Part shown: positions 32,633 through 42,645 of the stretch, in pieces | Position numbering within the stretch: the first letter of the stretch is position 1 | How the letters are laid out: every line of letters starts with the position of its first letter | NCBI GenBank assembly: GCA_039707465.1 | Contig: CM077648.1 | Location: 27,469,119-27,533,118 of the forward strand | Source: Rhabdophis nuchalis | Taxonomy: Eukaryota > Chordata > Lepidosauria > Squamata > Natricidae | Direction of reading: 5' to 3' | Length of the DNA: 64,000 bases | Notes under the pieces: model-generated | What the model was told of the DNA's origin: nothing | The model's input: the letters and a program-made list of their open reading frames with translations, nothing else | Database searches by the model: none | Position numbers and translations under genes: made by a program

Positions 32633-33189
32633 CAATAGGAAAAAGAGGCCCAATAGCAACACAAATAGACAATTACTGGAATTCTGTCATTCTTATTTCT
32701 TTCAATAAGCTGATCAGAGAAGAGTGTCCTTGAATCACTTCTTGTATGACTTCCAGTTCTGGAAACAGTCAAGAGAATTCTGACAAGAGAAGCCTCTTCC
32801 CTAATTTTCTTCCTGAAAGTCTTAGGACTGGTGCCACAAACTGGGCACAATATTCAAGACTGTATCTTACAAGCATCAAATATAAGAGACCTTTTATAAT
32901 TTCCTAGGGCACAGGAATATGACTCAGTCTTTCTCCATATTTTTATTTTGGTTCTAATCTCGCTGATTATTTGTTTAGCTTGTGGAAACTAGTTTCTATG
33001 GATCCGTGTTATTTACTTCTGGTAGACAGAATGTTAATTCCGTAGCATAGGATTTTACTTTTATGTCTACAAGGTTGCCCCTATCTTAATTGTGATCAGT
33101 AGTGTCTTAATATTTTGGAATTAACTTTCAAATTTAAAATCAAAAGGAAAAAAATGCCACATGAGGACATCCTTTCAAATATCATACTG
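32633..33189. other. Unique-looking DNA
   Basis: No feature recognised. Confidence 0.5.
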
Positions 33190-33470
33190 TTAGTTAGGGT
33201 GAAGGCTCCTTCCGCCAGCAACTAAAAACCTACTTTTTCCAACAGGCCGGCCTGGCCTAACCTACCGTTTTTAGCCTCAGTTGTTTAGTAGAGAAATTTT
33301 AAATTGGGCTTTAGTTTTTAGCACAGGGTGTAATTTAATATAGTTTTAATGTATTTATGTATTTATTGTGATGTATTGTATTTTTTATATTTTCCTGTGC
33401 AACGCCCCGAGTCCCTTCGGGGAGAGGGGGCGGTTAATAAGTCGAATAAATGAAATGAAATGAAATGAAG
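33190..33470 (+). mobile_element. L2-like LINE 3' end with ATGAA tail
   Basis: Starts within the last codons (ctactttttccaacaggccggcct), runs through the 3' UTR to caacgccccgagtccc and ggggagagggggcggt, and ends in a (TGAAA)n-type tail at about 33449-33470. Confidence 0.75.
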
Positions 33471-33472
33471 GA

Positions 33473-33669
33473 TGAGGCAGACTAGGACTTAGGCACAAAC
33501 AGCTCTTTATTGTAACAGATGAACTATGAACAAACCAGCAAGGTTCTGTCTGACAGCAGCCCTTTTATAGGGAGCTGTCAGACCTTTCAGCCAATCAGAT
33601 TAAACCTCTGTTCCCTCCTGAACAGAGAACCTTGGTGGAAACCATTCTGGCAGTTGCTAGGATGTAACA
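33473..33669 (-). mobile_element. LTR-like segment with TATA and poly(A) signal
   Basis: On the minus strand it runs TG...CA over 197 bp, with CTATAAAAGG at 33570-33561 and AATAAA at 33511-33506, about 50 nt downstream, as in a compact U3-R-U5. It lies directly after an L2 tail. I cannot find a matching 4-6 bp target duplication, so it may be a partial or rearranged solo LTR. Confidence 0.45.
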
Positions 33670-34024
33670 GGTACCATGGCTGGTAATTATTAATGCTTAC
33701 CTAGAAGTCTTGAGTATTTGTTTGATGTGCATGCATCATACTTTATTGTATGAGTTTTAAACAGATTTCACTGAAGTATTTTTATCTGGAATCTGGACAT
33801 AAAACTATTTCTGATAATTGGAAAAACAATAAAATGTAAACTTTGGACTTATTTTTTTAAAAAAGCTTAAGGTAGGAGAACTAATCCTCCCCCAAAATAG
33901 TTGTAATTAATAACAAAAATTAAACATTTTTGCCAGATTACATGCCAGCAACTTTCAGTATATTGAGTGAAGGTCTTAACTACTCTGCTATTTTAGTCAG
34001 GTTGATAAAAGAAGATATGGGACA
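33670..34024. other. AT-rich DNA
   Basis: No feature recognised. Confidence 0.5.
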
Positions 34025-34032
34025 TCTTAGAA

Positions 34033-34156
34033 CAGGGATATCAAACTCATGGCCCGTGGGCCAGGTGCATCACACACTGGCCACACGCACCATCAGTTTA
34101 GCAAAAAGTCACGATAAGTCACATGACAACGTGACACCATGAGTTTGATACCCTTG
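34033..34156. mobile_element. hAT-like MITE, 124 bp
   Basis: Begins cagggatatcaaactcatgg and ends ccatgagtttgatacccttg, an almost perfect terminal inverted repeat. Flanks tcttagaa (34025-34032) and ccttagaa (34157-34164) match at 7 of 8. Confidence 0.82.
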
Positions 34157-34164
34157 CCTTAGAA

Positions 34165-34575
34165 GGTCTGATAAGCACTGATTCAACTAGGGTCAAAGGG
34201 TCAATCCTTATTCAGCACGAAGCGATGAATTGTTGAGGCTACTCTGCAGTCACCTCACAGTCTCTAATCCAAGCCAACAGGAGCAATTAAGGCAACATTA
34301 CAGAGAAAAGTAAGCCTAGTAGGAAACCATGAGTTGCAGCACTTTGAAGGTAAGTGTGGGATTAATAGAGGTAGGTGGCTGAAAGGCTAATGCATTTTAA
34401 TGAGAATAATATGTTTTCATGTGTTTATCTAGCTTAGAATTGTATACACTGCTGGCAAAGTGTACAGATTGTCTGTTTGATCTTAATTACCAGATCTAAA
34501 CTACAAATAGTATATAGTATGGTTGCTGAATGCCGCTTGACTTTAGAGGCCACCCAATGTTGGCAAAAGTCAATA
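34165..34575. other. Unique-looking DNA between MITEs
   Basis: Nothing recognised. Confidence 0.45.
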
Positions 34576-34583
34576 CAGTAGAT

Positions 34584-34718
34584 CAGTGTTTCTCAACTTT
34601 GCCTACTTGAAGACAGGTGGACTTCAAGTCCCAGAATTCCCATGCCACCAAGTCTGCCTAGAGAATTCTGGGAGTTGAAATCCACCCATATTCAAGTAGC
34701 CAAGGATGAGAAAAACTA
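34584..34718. mobile_element. hAT-like palindromic MITE, diverged, 135 bp
   Basis: Starts cagtgtttctcaac. The middle has ggacttcaagtcccagaatt and its complement, and the far end gatgagaaaaacta approximates the complement of the start. Same length and palindromic plan as 3566-3700, but older. The flanking 8-mers match poorly. Confidence 0.6.
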
Positions 34719-34788
34719 CAACAAATAATCCAATCTGTTGCCAGAACAAGAATTTTAGTTATCAGTGGAATATGCAAAACGTTTAGAG

Positions 34789-34914
34789 CAGGGGTATCAA
34801 ACGCAAGTCGTCACAGTGGTGTCACATGACGTATCAGGACTTTTCCCCCCTTCACTAAACTGGGCATGGGTATGGCCAGTGCGCGACATATGGGCCAGAA
34901 GTTTGACAGTCCTG
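34789..34914. mobile_element. hAT-like MITE, 126 bp
   Basis: Starts caggggtatcaaacgcaag and ends gtttgacagtcctg. A perfect 8-bp target duplication, gtttagag, lies at 34781-34788 and 34915-34922. The cacatgacgt word is shared with the 34033 relative (acatgacaacgt). Confidence 0.85.
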
Positions 34915-34931
34915 GTTTAGAGGAATAGAAG

Positions 34932-35258
34932 CAGTGGTGGGTTGCAGGTGATACGACCCGGTATGGGTGTACCAGAGCCTGCCCGAAGCACCGGATACCA
35001 TTCCAGTATGGTGCTTCAGAGGTCCCCCTCTGCCTGCCCTCGCTCCTTACCTCTGCTTTAAGCTTTTGGCGCTTCTGCACACACACATGGCACGTACAGC
35101 ACCTGCACAATGCTCGGGCGAGCAGCTGGAGCATCGCAGAGGCTTGCAAAAGCATTGCAGATAGGTACGACGCATACGCATGATGCACACACCCATGTGG
35201 GTGATGCCGGGCCCATTCCAACCATACCGGTTAGAAAAGAATCCAGAACCCACCACTG
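34932..35258. mobile_element. hAT-like element, CAGTGGTGGG family, 327 bp
   Basis: Perfect 12-bp terminal inverted repeats (cagtggtgggtt/aacccaccactg) and a perfect 8-bp target duplication, aatagaag, at 34924-34931 and 35259-35266. The GC-rich interior carries gcttcagaggtccccctctg and tggcgcttctgcacac. Non-autonomous: the open frames inside do not resemble a transposase. Confidence 0.88.
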
Positions 35259-35266
35259 AATAGAAG

Positions 35267-35597
35267 CTATAACTTTCTCTGTGTGCCATGTGCTTGTAAA
35301 TTTCTGCTAGAGACAGATTGAGTGATTTTAGCCCATTTCAGATGGTAATATGTTATACTAGTTACTATTAGCATTCTTTTGTTGTTTTTGTCCTTCAAAA
35401 GTGATTTAGCTTTTTACTTTTTAATATGGTATTTTTGGCTGGTAGGTTTATTTTTGAATGCAATTAGTTTGACTAGCTAATTATTATTGGCTACATGAAT
35501 TTTAAGTCCTGTTTTTATTCACAGGAGTAAGGCTGGTTATTGAATAATTAAGTGGGAAATTTTTTGTTTGACTTTGGAGATAGAACTAATTAATTCT
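35267..35597. other. AT-rich DNA
   Basis: Nothing recognised. Confidence 0.5.
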
Positions 35598-35893
35598 TTC
35601 CACCACGGATCTCCGCTCCTTCCGTCTTAAATTGAAAACACACTTTTTCTGCCTTGCCGGCCTGGGATAACTTCTCCTCTGTTTTTAGGGTTTTTTAGGG
35701 TTTTTTGGGGAATGGGGATTTTTAGTCAATGGTTTTAGTCAATGGTTTTTAGCACAGGAATTAATTTAATCTGTTTTTACATTGGTATGTATTTTGTATA
35801 TTTATTGTTTTTATTTCCCCTGTGCACCGCCCCGAGTCCCTGTGGGGAGAGGGAGCGGTTAATAAATTTAACTATTATTATTATTATTAATTC
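35598..35893 (+). mobile_element. L2-like LINE 3' end
   Basis: Begins in the C-terminal codons (ctccgctccttccgtctta), then a 3' UTR with tttagtcaatggtttt duplicated at 35722-35755, the ctgtgcaccgccccgagtcc terminus and a (TTA)n tail. A possible short target duplication, attaattc, lies on both sides. Confidence 0.75.
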
Positions 35894-36495
35894 ATCTGGA
35901 TTTTTTACCATTTGGAAATGACAGTGATTATTTAAGGTATTCCTGGACTAGTCATTAACCAAAATAAATCTTCTGACTCTGATATGAAATGTTCCTTTAC
36001 ATCTATTCCAGAAACAAAGCACTTGTTTTGGAGTACTTTGTTATGGTGAGATAACAGAACTAGGAAAATATTGTCCAAAATTTAATATAAATGTATCTCT
36101 GTGGTTACGTAAAACAAACAAACACATAACTGATGCACATAATAAGTGAAAAATAATGTATTCCATTAAATTAAAATATTGTTTTCTAAATTTTATAGTC
36201 AAACCATATATAACTTAGGGCGTATCTGTATTTGTTACTGTGTATGTTTATATTTAGAATGTTCTCCAACTTCCTAAGAAAACCAAGAAAATCCCATGTT
36301 GTCAATCCTAAACGTAGGCAATCAACAAGAATATCCTAAAATATTTGTAGCTACAAGCCAGTTGGATGATATAATGAGACTTGGGAAAGGCTTGTTTTGA
36401 TTAGAAATGTTAGTTATAAGTTTCATTTAGGATGCTTTGTGAGATGTTTTGAATGCTTCACATGATGATTAGAATATACTTCCTTCCCCTCCGCA
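35894..36495. other. AT-rich unique-looking DNA
   Basis: Nothing recognised. Confidence 0.5.
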
Positions 36496-36497
36496 CC

Positions 36498-36670
36498 AAG
36501 CACTGGCGGATTAAGGGTTACTGGTGCCCTAAGTACTGACAAATCTGAGTGCCCTTCCTTTGTACATACTGTACAAATCTTCATTGGTTATTTCCCCCCC
36601 CCCCCCCCAACTTTGTGGTGCCCGCTTTGGGCCTGGTGCCCTAAGCACATTCTTAGTCTGCTTAATGGTT
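36498..36670. repeat. Possible DNA transposon fragment (ggtgccctaag)
   Basis: Contains cactggcggattaaggg near the left, ggtgccctaagtactgac, a poly(C) run at 36595-36608, and ggtgccctaagcacattc. The paired ggtgccctaag words and cggattaag/cttagtctg resemble a known vertebrate non-autonomous element, but I cannot name it or define its ends. Confidence 0.3.
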
Positions 36671-36904
36671 AATATACCACTATCGCCAGGGTAAAATTAT
36701 AGTATCTGAACTACTGTAAGCAGGTTTGGGAAATTTCAGTCCTGCCAATTGTAGATTTCTTTCCGATGTAATAACCAGCTGGAATGAGATTTATTTTTTA
36801 AAATTGCGGCAATGAAACTTCCTAATCTAATTCCACCAGTTCCTGTGGTTTTAATAAAGCAGATTTTTAAAAGTTTAAGTCAAATATGCTTAAAGCTACT
36901 TCTT

Positions 36905-37074
36905 CCTCTTTGTGTGCGTGTATGTGTGTTTGTGTGTATGTTATAAATTCCATATATTTGTATTTATGTATATTTATATTTTTTTATATTTTTGCATATA
37001 AATAACATTTGCAAATATGTATATGTAGTAAATGTACTGAATTATATGTGTGTGTGTGTGTGTGTATACATGCA
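36905..37074. repeat. TG- and AT-rich simple sequence
   Basis: Interrupted TG and TAT repeats, with a purer TG tract at about 37047-37066, directly beside the next hammerhead-family repeat. Confidence 0.8.
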
Positions 37075-37081
37075 TATATAT

Positions 37082-37262
37082 AATTGTTCCAGAACACCCT
37101 GCTAGGGCCCCAATTAAGGGAGGACTGTTTCCTTTTCTGCCTTTCGGCTCATCACCAGAGACCATCTAGACAGAAAGCCATGAGTTCCATTGTGTAATTT
37201 TTTTATATGTGTGTTACGTTTTTGACCTGACTTATTTATTGATCAGCTCAAAAACGTAACAT
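37082..37262 (-). repeat. tRNA-like/hammerhead family repeat, no ribozyme
   Basis: Carries the minus-strand module (ccccaattaagggagg, tttcggctcatcaccagag, atctagacagaaagcc), then the tail in inverted form: gttacgtttttga and tcaaaaacgtaac form a small hairpin around acttatttattgatc. The tRNA-like head and hammerhead are absent. Flanked by TG and AT-rich tracts as in other copies. Confidence 0.7.
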
Positions 37263-37313
37263 ACATGCATATGTATATACATACACGTATACGTATATGT
37301 ATATGTCCTAAGA

Positions 37314-37774
37314 CAGCAATGGCAAACCTTTTTAGGCTCGGGTGCCGTAAGAGGGGGGAACGCAGGGGGGTCGTGCGTTCCCCCCTCTTACGGCACCCGT
37401 GCACCCATAATGCAATGCGCCCTCCCCCCAGTGTGCATGCATGCATGATAGGCACTCCCCCCCATTTTTACATGCTTTTTTCGCCCTCCCGAGGCTCCAG
37501 AGGCTTTATAGGAGCCTGGGGAGGGCGAAAACAGCCCTCCTGGAGGCCCTCTGGAGGCTTCAGAAGCTTCCCTAAAGCCTCTGGAGGGCTGTTTTCACCT
37601 TCTCCAGGCTCCTATAAAGCCTGGGGAGGGCAAAAAATGGCTTTAAAAATGGCTGAATCAGCTGGCCAGTGCGTACATGAACGCTGGCCAGCTGACAGCG
37701 CAACGCCTCTCTTGCCCTGCCGAATGGCTCCACGTGCCACCTGTAGCACGCGTTCCATAGGTTCGCCATCACTG
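37314..37774. mobile_element. hAT-like MITE, CAGTGATGGCG family, 461 bp
   Basis: Starts cagcaatggcaaaccttttt and ends ataggttcgccatcactg. Flanks tcctaaga (37306-37313) and tcctaagg (37775-37782) match at 7 of 8. The interior is a long GC-rich imperfect palindrome built from gaggctttataggagcctgg, cttcagaagcttcc and their complements. Open frames through it are by-products. Confidence 0.85.
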
Positions 37775-37782
37775 TCCTAAGG

Positions 37783-39160
37783 TAAGCAGTTGCCCATGCA
37801 TATCATTAATTGCAGTATATATTTTTTTACTTTAAAAGCACATTATTAGGCTGTAAGTTAATTTGAGTCCAATTGCAATCAAAGGGCAGTGAAAACTGAG
37901 AGCCCAGGTTTGATGGTATTATTATATGGCTCTGACGTCACTTGGCAAGTAACTTGAAGGAATGGCCAGTCCTATTAGGCATCTCCACATATTTGCTCAC
38001 CTTCTAGAGAGATGGTTGGGATGACCTTTGGTATAAAGGTTGGGCAGAAGCTCGTAGCTATGTCACAATAGTGATGTGCATCAAGAGGATGAAGTGATTT
38101 ATGCAACTATTGCTTGGACATTTTTTTTTCATTTAATCCAAGGCACCATCCAGTAAAAGAAGGGTAAGGAGTTGTTACAGGTTGAATGGATGATAGAACA
38201 ATTCTCAGGGTGGATGGCATCCAATGAGTTTTGTGCATCAAGAGAGGCTGGAGGAGGGGAGGAAGAAAAAAAGGCACCCAATCTTGGAAATAGCCATTTT
38301 ACTGTACTAACGATCTCACTCTACTTGCCAAATCTGGCTGCTATTAACATAGCTCACTGATTAATGGATAATGTCTTCCATTACTAGTTGCAATCTCACC
38401 CAGTGAGACTACAACTGAATATGCAGAATATGACATCATGAAGAGAAGCTGTTGAATTCAGGAAAATGCCTTCTCAATGTACTTTATAAACAATGGCCAA
38501 TGTGGTATTGGAAAAGATCCCAATTTCTCTTTTTGTTTACCATGACCTTTTCCCTCTTGGCTTCTCTTTCGTCTAGCTGCAAGTTCAGATTTTCTTCTAA
38601 TTAGATGCTGTTGGTCCCTGACTGAACTTCCTCTGGATCTCAGACAATAGAGTGGGTAGACGTTATGACAACAATCCTGCTTTATAAGTACAAACTATCA
38701 GGTTTACACAAAAGCTGCAGATAAAATAAAGCTTTTATAAAGCTATGCAGCTACAGCTATATGTAGTAAATGTCAATCCAAAATAAATATTAGGTGAGAA
38801 GGGAGTGGCTATCTCAAAAATAAAATCCAGCTTTCAGAAACTATGTAAAATTAATCAAGCTTCCTTTTTTCATTTAAAAAGTGGTTTTCAATTTGATTAT
38901 TTTATCATTTTATCATTGGAAAATGTATTACTTTATGAAGTCATAAGGTTGAGGTTGACCATTGTTTAACCTTATTCAGAGAGAAGATACAGAAAAATAG
39001 TCATCTTTATTTCTTACTCAACCTTATACCTAATAAATAGACTTTTCCATAAATAGGGCCACAGATTCTGGTACCACAGATCATTTGGAGGTCACAGTAC
39101 TGCAAAGTTTGAGAAACAACCTCTACCTTAATTCATTTTTTATTGTTTCATTTGTTTGTT
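37783..39160. other. Unique-looking AT-rich DNA
   Basis: No gene or repeat recognised. Confidence 0.5.
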
Positions 39161-39170
39161 TTTCCCTTAG

Positions 39171-39269
39171 GTTTCCAGATTTGAAAGGCAGCAGACTATG
39201 GTTTCCATTGATGCAATTCAATGGCACTAGAAACTTGTATCACTGCATTTTTAAGAGGAACGGCAAAAG
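39171..39269 (+). other. Splice-bounded segment, weak exon candidate
   Basis: A strong pyrimidine tract (tttgtttgtttttcccttag, AG at 39169-39170) precedes 99 nt that end AAAAG followed by gtaatac. One frame is open throughout (FPDLKGSRLWFPLMQF then NGTRNLYHCIF). The length is a multiple of three. I do not recognise the peptide. It may be a real exon, a non-coding exon or chance. Confidence 0.2.
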
Positions 39270-40095
39270 GTAATACACCTTACCTCTTGCTTCATTCAGA
39301 AGTTACAGGAAGCTTACTTTTCTTTCCATTCCTTTGCTAACTTAAACACCTGTTCCTATTGTCTTGGGACAGAAAAAAATAATAAGGATAGCAAATTATA
39401 ATTTTGCCTCTTGGCAAGCGTGACCCTATCTATTTTCTCAATACTGTAAGAACAGGAAATTGCCAATCAAGCAAAATTGTGAGGAAAGACAAACAGTTCA
39501 AGATATGTTAACTATTGCATATGTTTCATCATTTGTTTCTGGCCCAAAAGAACTGCTTTCCTTTGTCTCATTTTTCTTTGTATATTGTCATAGTAGATAT
39601 ATTTTCATTTGAGTCAACGAGCCTTGCTTTCTCTTCCCTCATTCTACTAAATAAGGGGAATTACTTATATCATCCATTTTTGGGAAGCAGTGTTTTCTCA
39701 AAATTGTGATAAATAAACAAGCAAATTAATTAACCAGGAAATAAACAGCAGTTGTATATCAAGAAATCACTATATAGTGTGATTTCAATTAATAGAAGAT
39801 GGGTATTAAAAAACTTGGTGCACCACTGGAAATTGCTTCAAAGTTGCTATAATGCCCCTGTAATCTAGGAAGCTTGAAATCTTATGTGTGTTACATTACT
39901 CCAAAATTCAGCATTAAAATAAGCCACTATATGTGTATTGCAGAAAGTGCCAAGAAATAAATTCTCAGTCTGCACAACTCTTCGTGAAGCTAACAGTGTG
40001 GTGGACTTTTAAATGTTTTAAATGTTTTGCAATCTTTCAAAGCTTAGATCAGTTAAGTGCAAACTTCCTCAAATACTGTAGTATTGCAAAACAGA
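39270..40095. other. AT-rich DNA
   Basis: Nothing recognised. Confidence 0.5.
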
Positions 40096-40103
40096 TCCTA
40101 GGG

Positions 40104-40471
40104 CAGTGATGGCTAACCTTTTTTGGCTTGCGTGCCAAAAGCGGGGGGAGCGCAGGGGGGGTCGTACGTGGGTGTGCTATGTGCATGCCCCCCTGCTTTT
40201 GGCACACATTTTTCACCCTCCCCAGGCTCCAGAGGCTTTCTAGGAGCCTGGGGAGGGTGAAAACAGCCTCCCCACCACCTCCAGAGGCTTCAGAGGCTTC
40301 AGGAGCTTCCCTGAAGCCTCCAGAGGGCAAAAAATGGCCTCAAAAGAAGGCCTAAATCAGCTGGCCAGTGCACACATGCGTGCTAGTGCTGACAGGGCAA
40401 CGCCTCGCGTGCCCTAAGAAATGGTTCCGTGTGCCACCTGTGGCACGCGTGCCATAGGTTCGCCATCACTG
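40104..40471. mobile_element. hAT-like MITE, CAGTGATGGCG family, 368 bp
   Basis: Starts cagtgatggctaacc and ends ataggttcgccatcactg. A perfect 8-bp target duplication, tcctaggg, lies at 40096-40103 and 40472-40479. The inner palindrome resembles the 37314 and 55992 copies (aggctttctaggagcctgg, gcttccctgaagcctcc). The target word nearly equals that of the 37314 copy. Confidence 0.9.
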
Positions 40472-40516
40472 TCCTAGGGTTATCATAAGAAAATTATCAG
40501 TTTCTTATATATTCTT

Positions 40517-41637
40517 TTTTTAAATAGTTTTTATTGAAACATTTTTACCATTAAAAACAAAGGAAAACACAACAAAAAACAAAAAGCAAAACATACATAA
40601 CAATATAGAATAATTGCACAGCTTTCTGTATAGGCATTCATGTTTAGCCTTTATAATTCTTCATTCTCCATTGCCTTCCTATTGATTTTACCTTCTCTAA
40701 TAATATAGCAACAGTAGTACTAACACTTGTAATAATCATATCACCATTACAGTATAGACAATTTACAGTATATCACCATTTACAGTATAGACAATTCTTT
40801 GATAGTGATTAGTAACTTTGGTTAATTTTAATTCAATACTGGTTTAGAAAAAAACCCACAAAGACTTCCATTTCCTGTTTTGGCTTCTGTTTTCTAGCCA
40901 CTTATAAATTCTATTCCATATTTTATAGAAATCCGATTCTTCTCTTTCTTTTAGTTCCATGATCAATTTGTCCATCTCTGCACATTCAAGTACTTTTCTA
41001 ATTACTGTTTCGTCTGCGGGTGTATTGATTTGTTTCCAGTTATGTGCGAAAGCAATCCTAGCTGCAATGAGTATGTATAGTATTATGTACTGAAATTGTT
41101 TGTCCACTTTCGGGTCTATTATTCCTAATAAGAACACTTCTGGTTTCAATTCTATTTTTTGCTCCGTAATTTCTTCCAACCATTTCTGAATTTTTCACCA
41201 GTATTTCCTTGTGATGGGGCACGTCCACTACATATAGTAGAATGTTCCAGACTTGTGGCCACATATACAACATTTGGAGGATAAATTTAGATACATTTTG
41301 GCCAGTGTCGCTGGGGGCAAATGCCATCTATAAAACATTTTATAGAGGTTTTCTTTGTAGGCTACTGCCGGCATAAATTTATAATTTCTTTCCCATAGTT
41401 TATCCCATTTTTCTAACTCTATATTACGGCCAAAGTTTCTTTCCCAGCTAATCATTGTCTCCTTTACTGTCTCTTCCTCCATTTTATATCTTAAAAGAAA
41501 ATTATATAGTTTGGTAATCATTTTTCCTCCCATTCCTAATAATATTTTATCTAATTCCATTTGTTTCTCGTGTATTCCATATTGTTCCCGATCTCCTTTA
41601 AATCTTGTTTTAATTTGTAGATAAGGCCATCATTCCA
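40517..41637 (-). mobile_element. L1-like LINE, 5'-truncated
   Basis: A minus-strand insertion with a perfect 18-bp target duplication (agtttcttatatattctt) at 40499-40516 and 41638-41655. It holds the C-terminal part of ORF2 (to about 40844), then a 3' UTR of about 330 bp ending with caataaaaac and an A run. A small tandem duplication of cagtatagacaatt lies at 40750-40797 in the 3' UTR. Confidence 0.85.
40844..41560 (-). pseudogene. L1 ORF2 C-terminal fragment, two internal stops
   Basis: Reads SWERNFGRNIELEKWDKLW, MFYRWHLPPATLAKMYLNLS, KCCICGHKSGTFYYM, stop, then (after a second stop) ITEQKIELKPEVFLLGI and FQYIILYILIAARIAFAHNW. This is the L1 ORF2 region holding the C-terminal cysteine motif and the helical LxxARxxxAxxWK-like segment. 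Both stops (near 41227 and 41185) are in frame and there is no frameshift, so only point changes have broken it. The endonuclease and RT are absent through 5' truncation. Confidence 0.8.
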
Positions 41638-41655
41638 AGTTTCTTATATATTCTT

Positions 41656-42544
41656 ATATATGATTTCCAATTAAAACCATTACATAGGCGCTTCAGAAGG
41701 TGTCACAGTAAATCACTTCAACACTGAAATAATATCACAACCTGTGTCTGATTTTCACCATTTAGCATACTCTTCCATTTCTGAATCACATTCATGTGTG
41801 ATAAAAACATTGACACGAACATCAACATTTGTGGGGAGACCAAAATTATCTTTTACACAATCACCATAGTTTAATACTCAGGAAGTTCTGTACCTTCACT
41901 TTTTTTTTTCATTTTATATCAGACATCCCCATGAATTGGTGAATCTATTTGTTTGTCTGCTTGTTTATCTTTTAGCAAAGGCCCTTTCCTTTTTTCAACT
42001 TGATGACCCCCTAAGTAAATAACAGAAGGCCTTAGGTAGACTGCACATATCTTTGTGTGATTATTTATAGGCCTACAGTCAATTCTCCACATTAAGGGTT
42101 TTTATTGGTGCTTATTCCTGGATAATCCAACCAGCCAATTTCTTTTCTACAGAAATGTCAAACCCACTGTCCTACCTAGAGTTTGGTTGTGGCACAATAC
42201 TTCTTATAATCAAAATTGTGTTTATATTGTTTACACTCAAAAGGTTTAAATACAGAATTAATTTTTAGTAAATCATAAGAAATGTTCAGATTAGAGAAAG
42301 CACTATTTTTAAATCAATACATTCAAATAAGTATACTACTTCGTGTACTGTATCTTAGTCAAATAAGGTAGCACATTAATAAATATATAATTTTATTAAT
42401 TATACATAATTTTGTGTTATTTTATGTTGTTGGTCAGTATTTTAGAATAATATTACATTGAGAGAGAAAGGGGGAGTAGAGGAAGAATAGCTAGATTGAT
42501 AAATATTACGGTAGATAGATGATAGGCAGACAAACAGATATATA
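41656..42544. other. AT-rich DNA
   Basis: Nothing recognised. Confidence 0.5.
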
Positions 42545-42640
42545 TGATGGATGGATGGATGGATGGATGGATGGATGGATGGATGGATGGATGGATGGAT
42601 GGATGGATAGGTGGATGGCTGGATGGATGGATGGATGGAT
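42545..42640 (+). repeat. (ATGG)n microsatellite, about 24 units
   Basis: A tetranucleotide array, uninterrupted to about 42607, then with a few variants (ATAGG, TGGCT). Its repetitive open frames are artefacts. Confidence 0.96.
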
Positions 42641-42645
42641 TTTTC

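Noticed and set aside
34811..35221. 136-codon minus-strand open frame
   Set aside because: It spans two hAT-like MITEs and the junction between them, so it is a chance frame in GC-rich repeat DNA.
37265..37780. 171-codon open frame on the plus strand
   Set aside because: It lies almost wholly within a palindromic MITE and reads low-complexity sequence.
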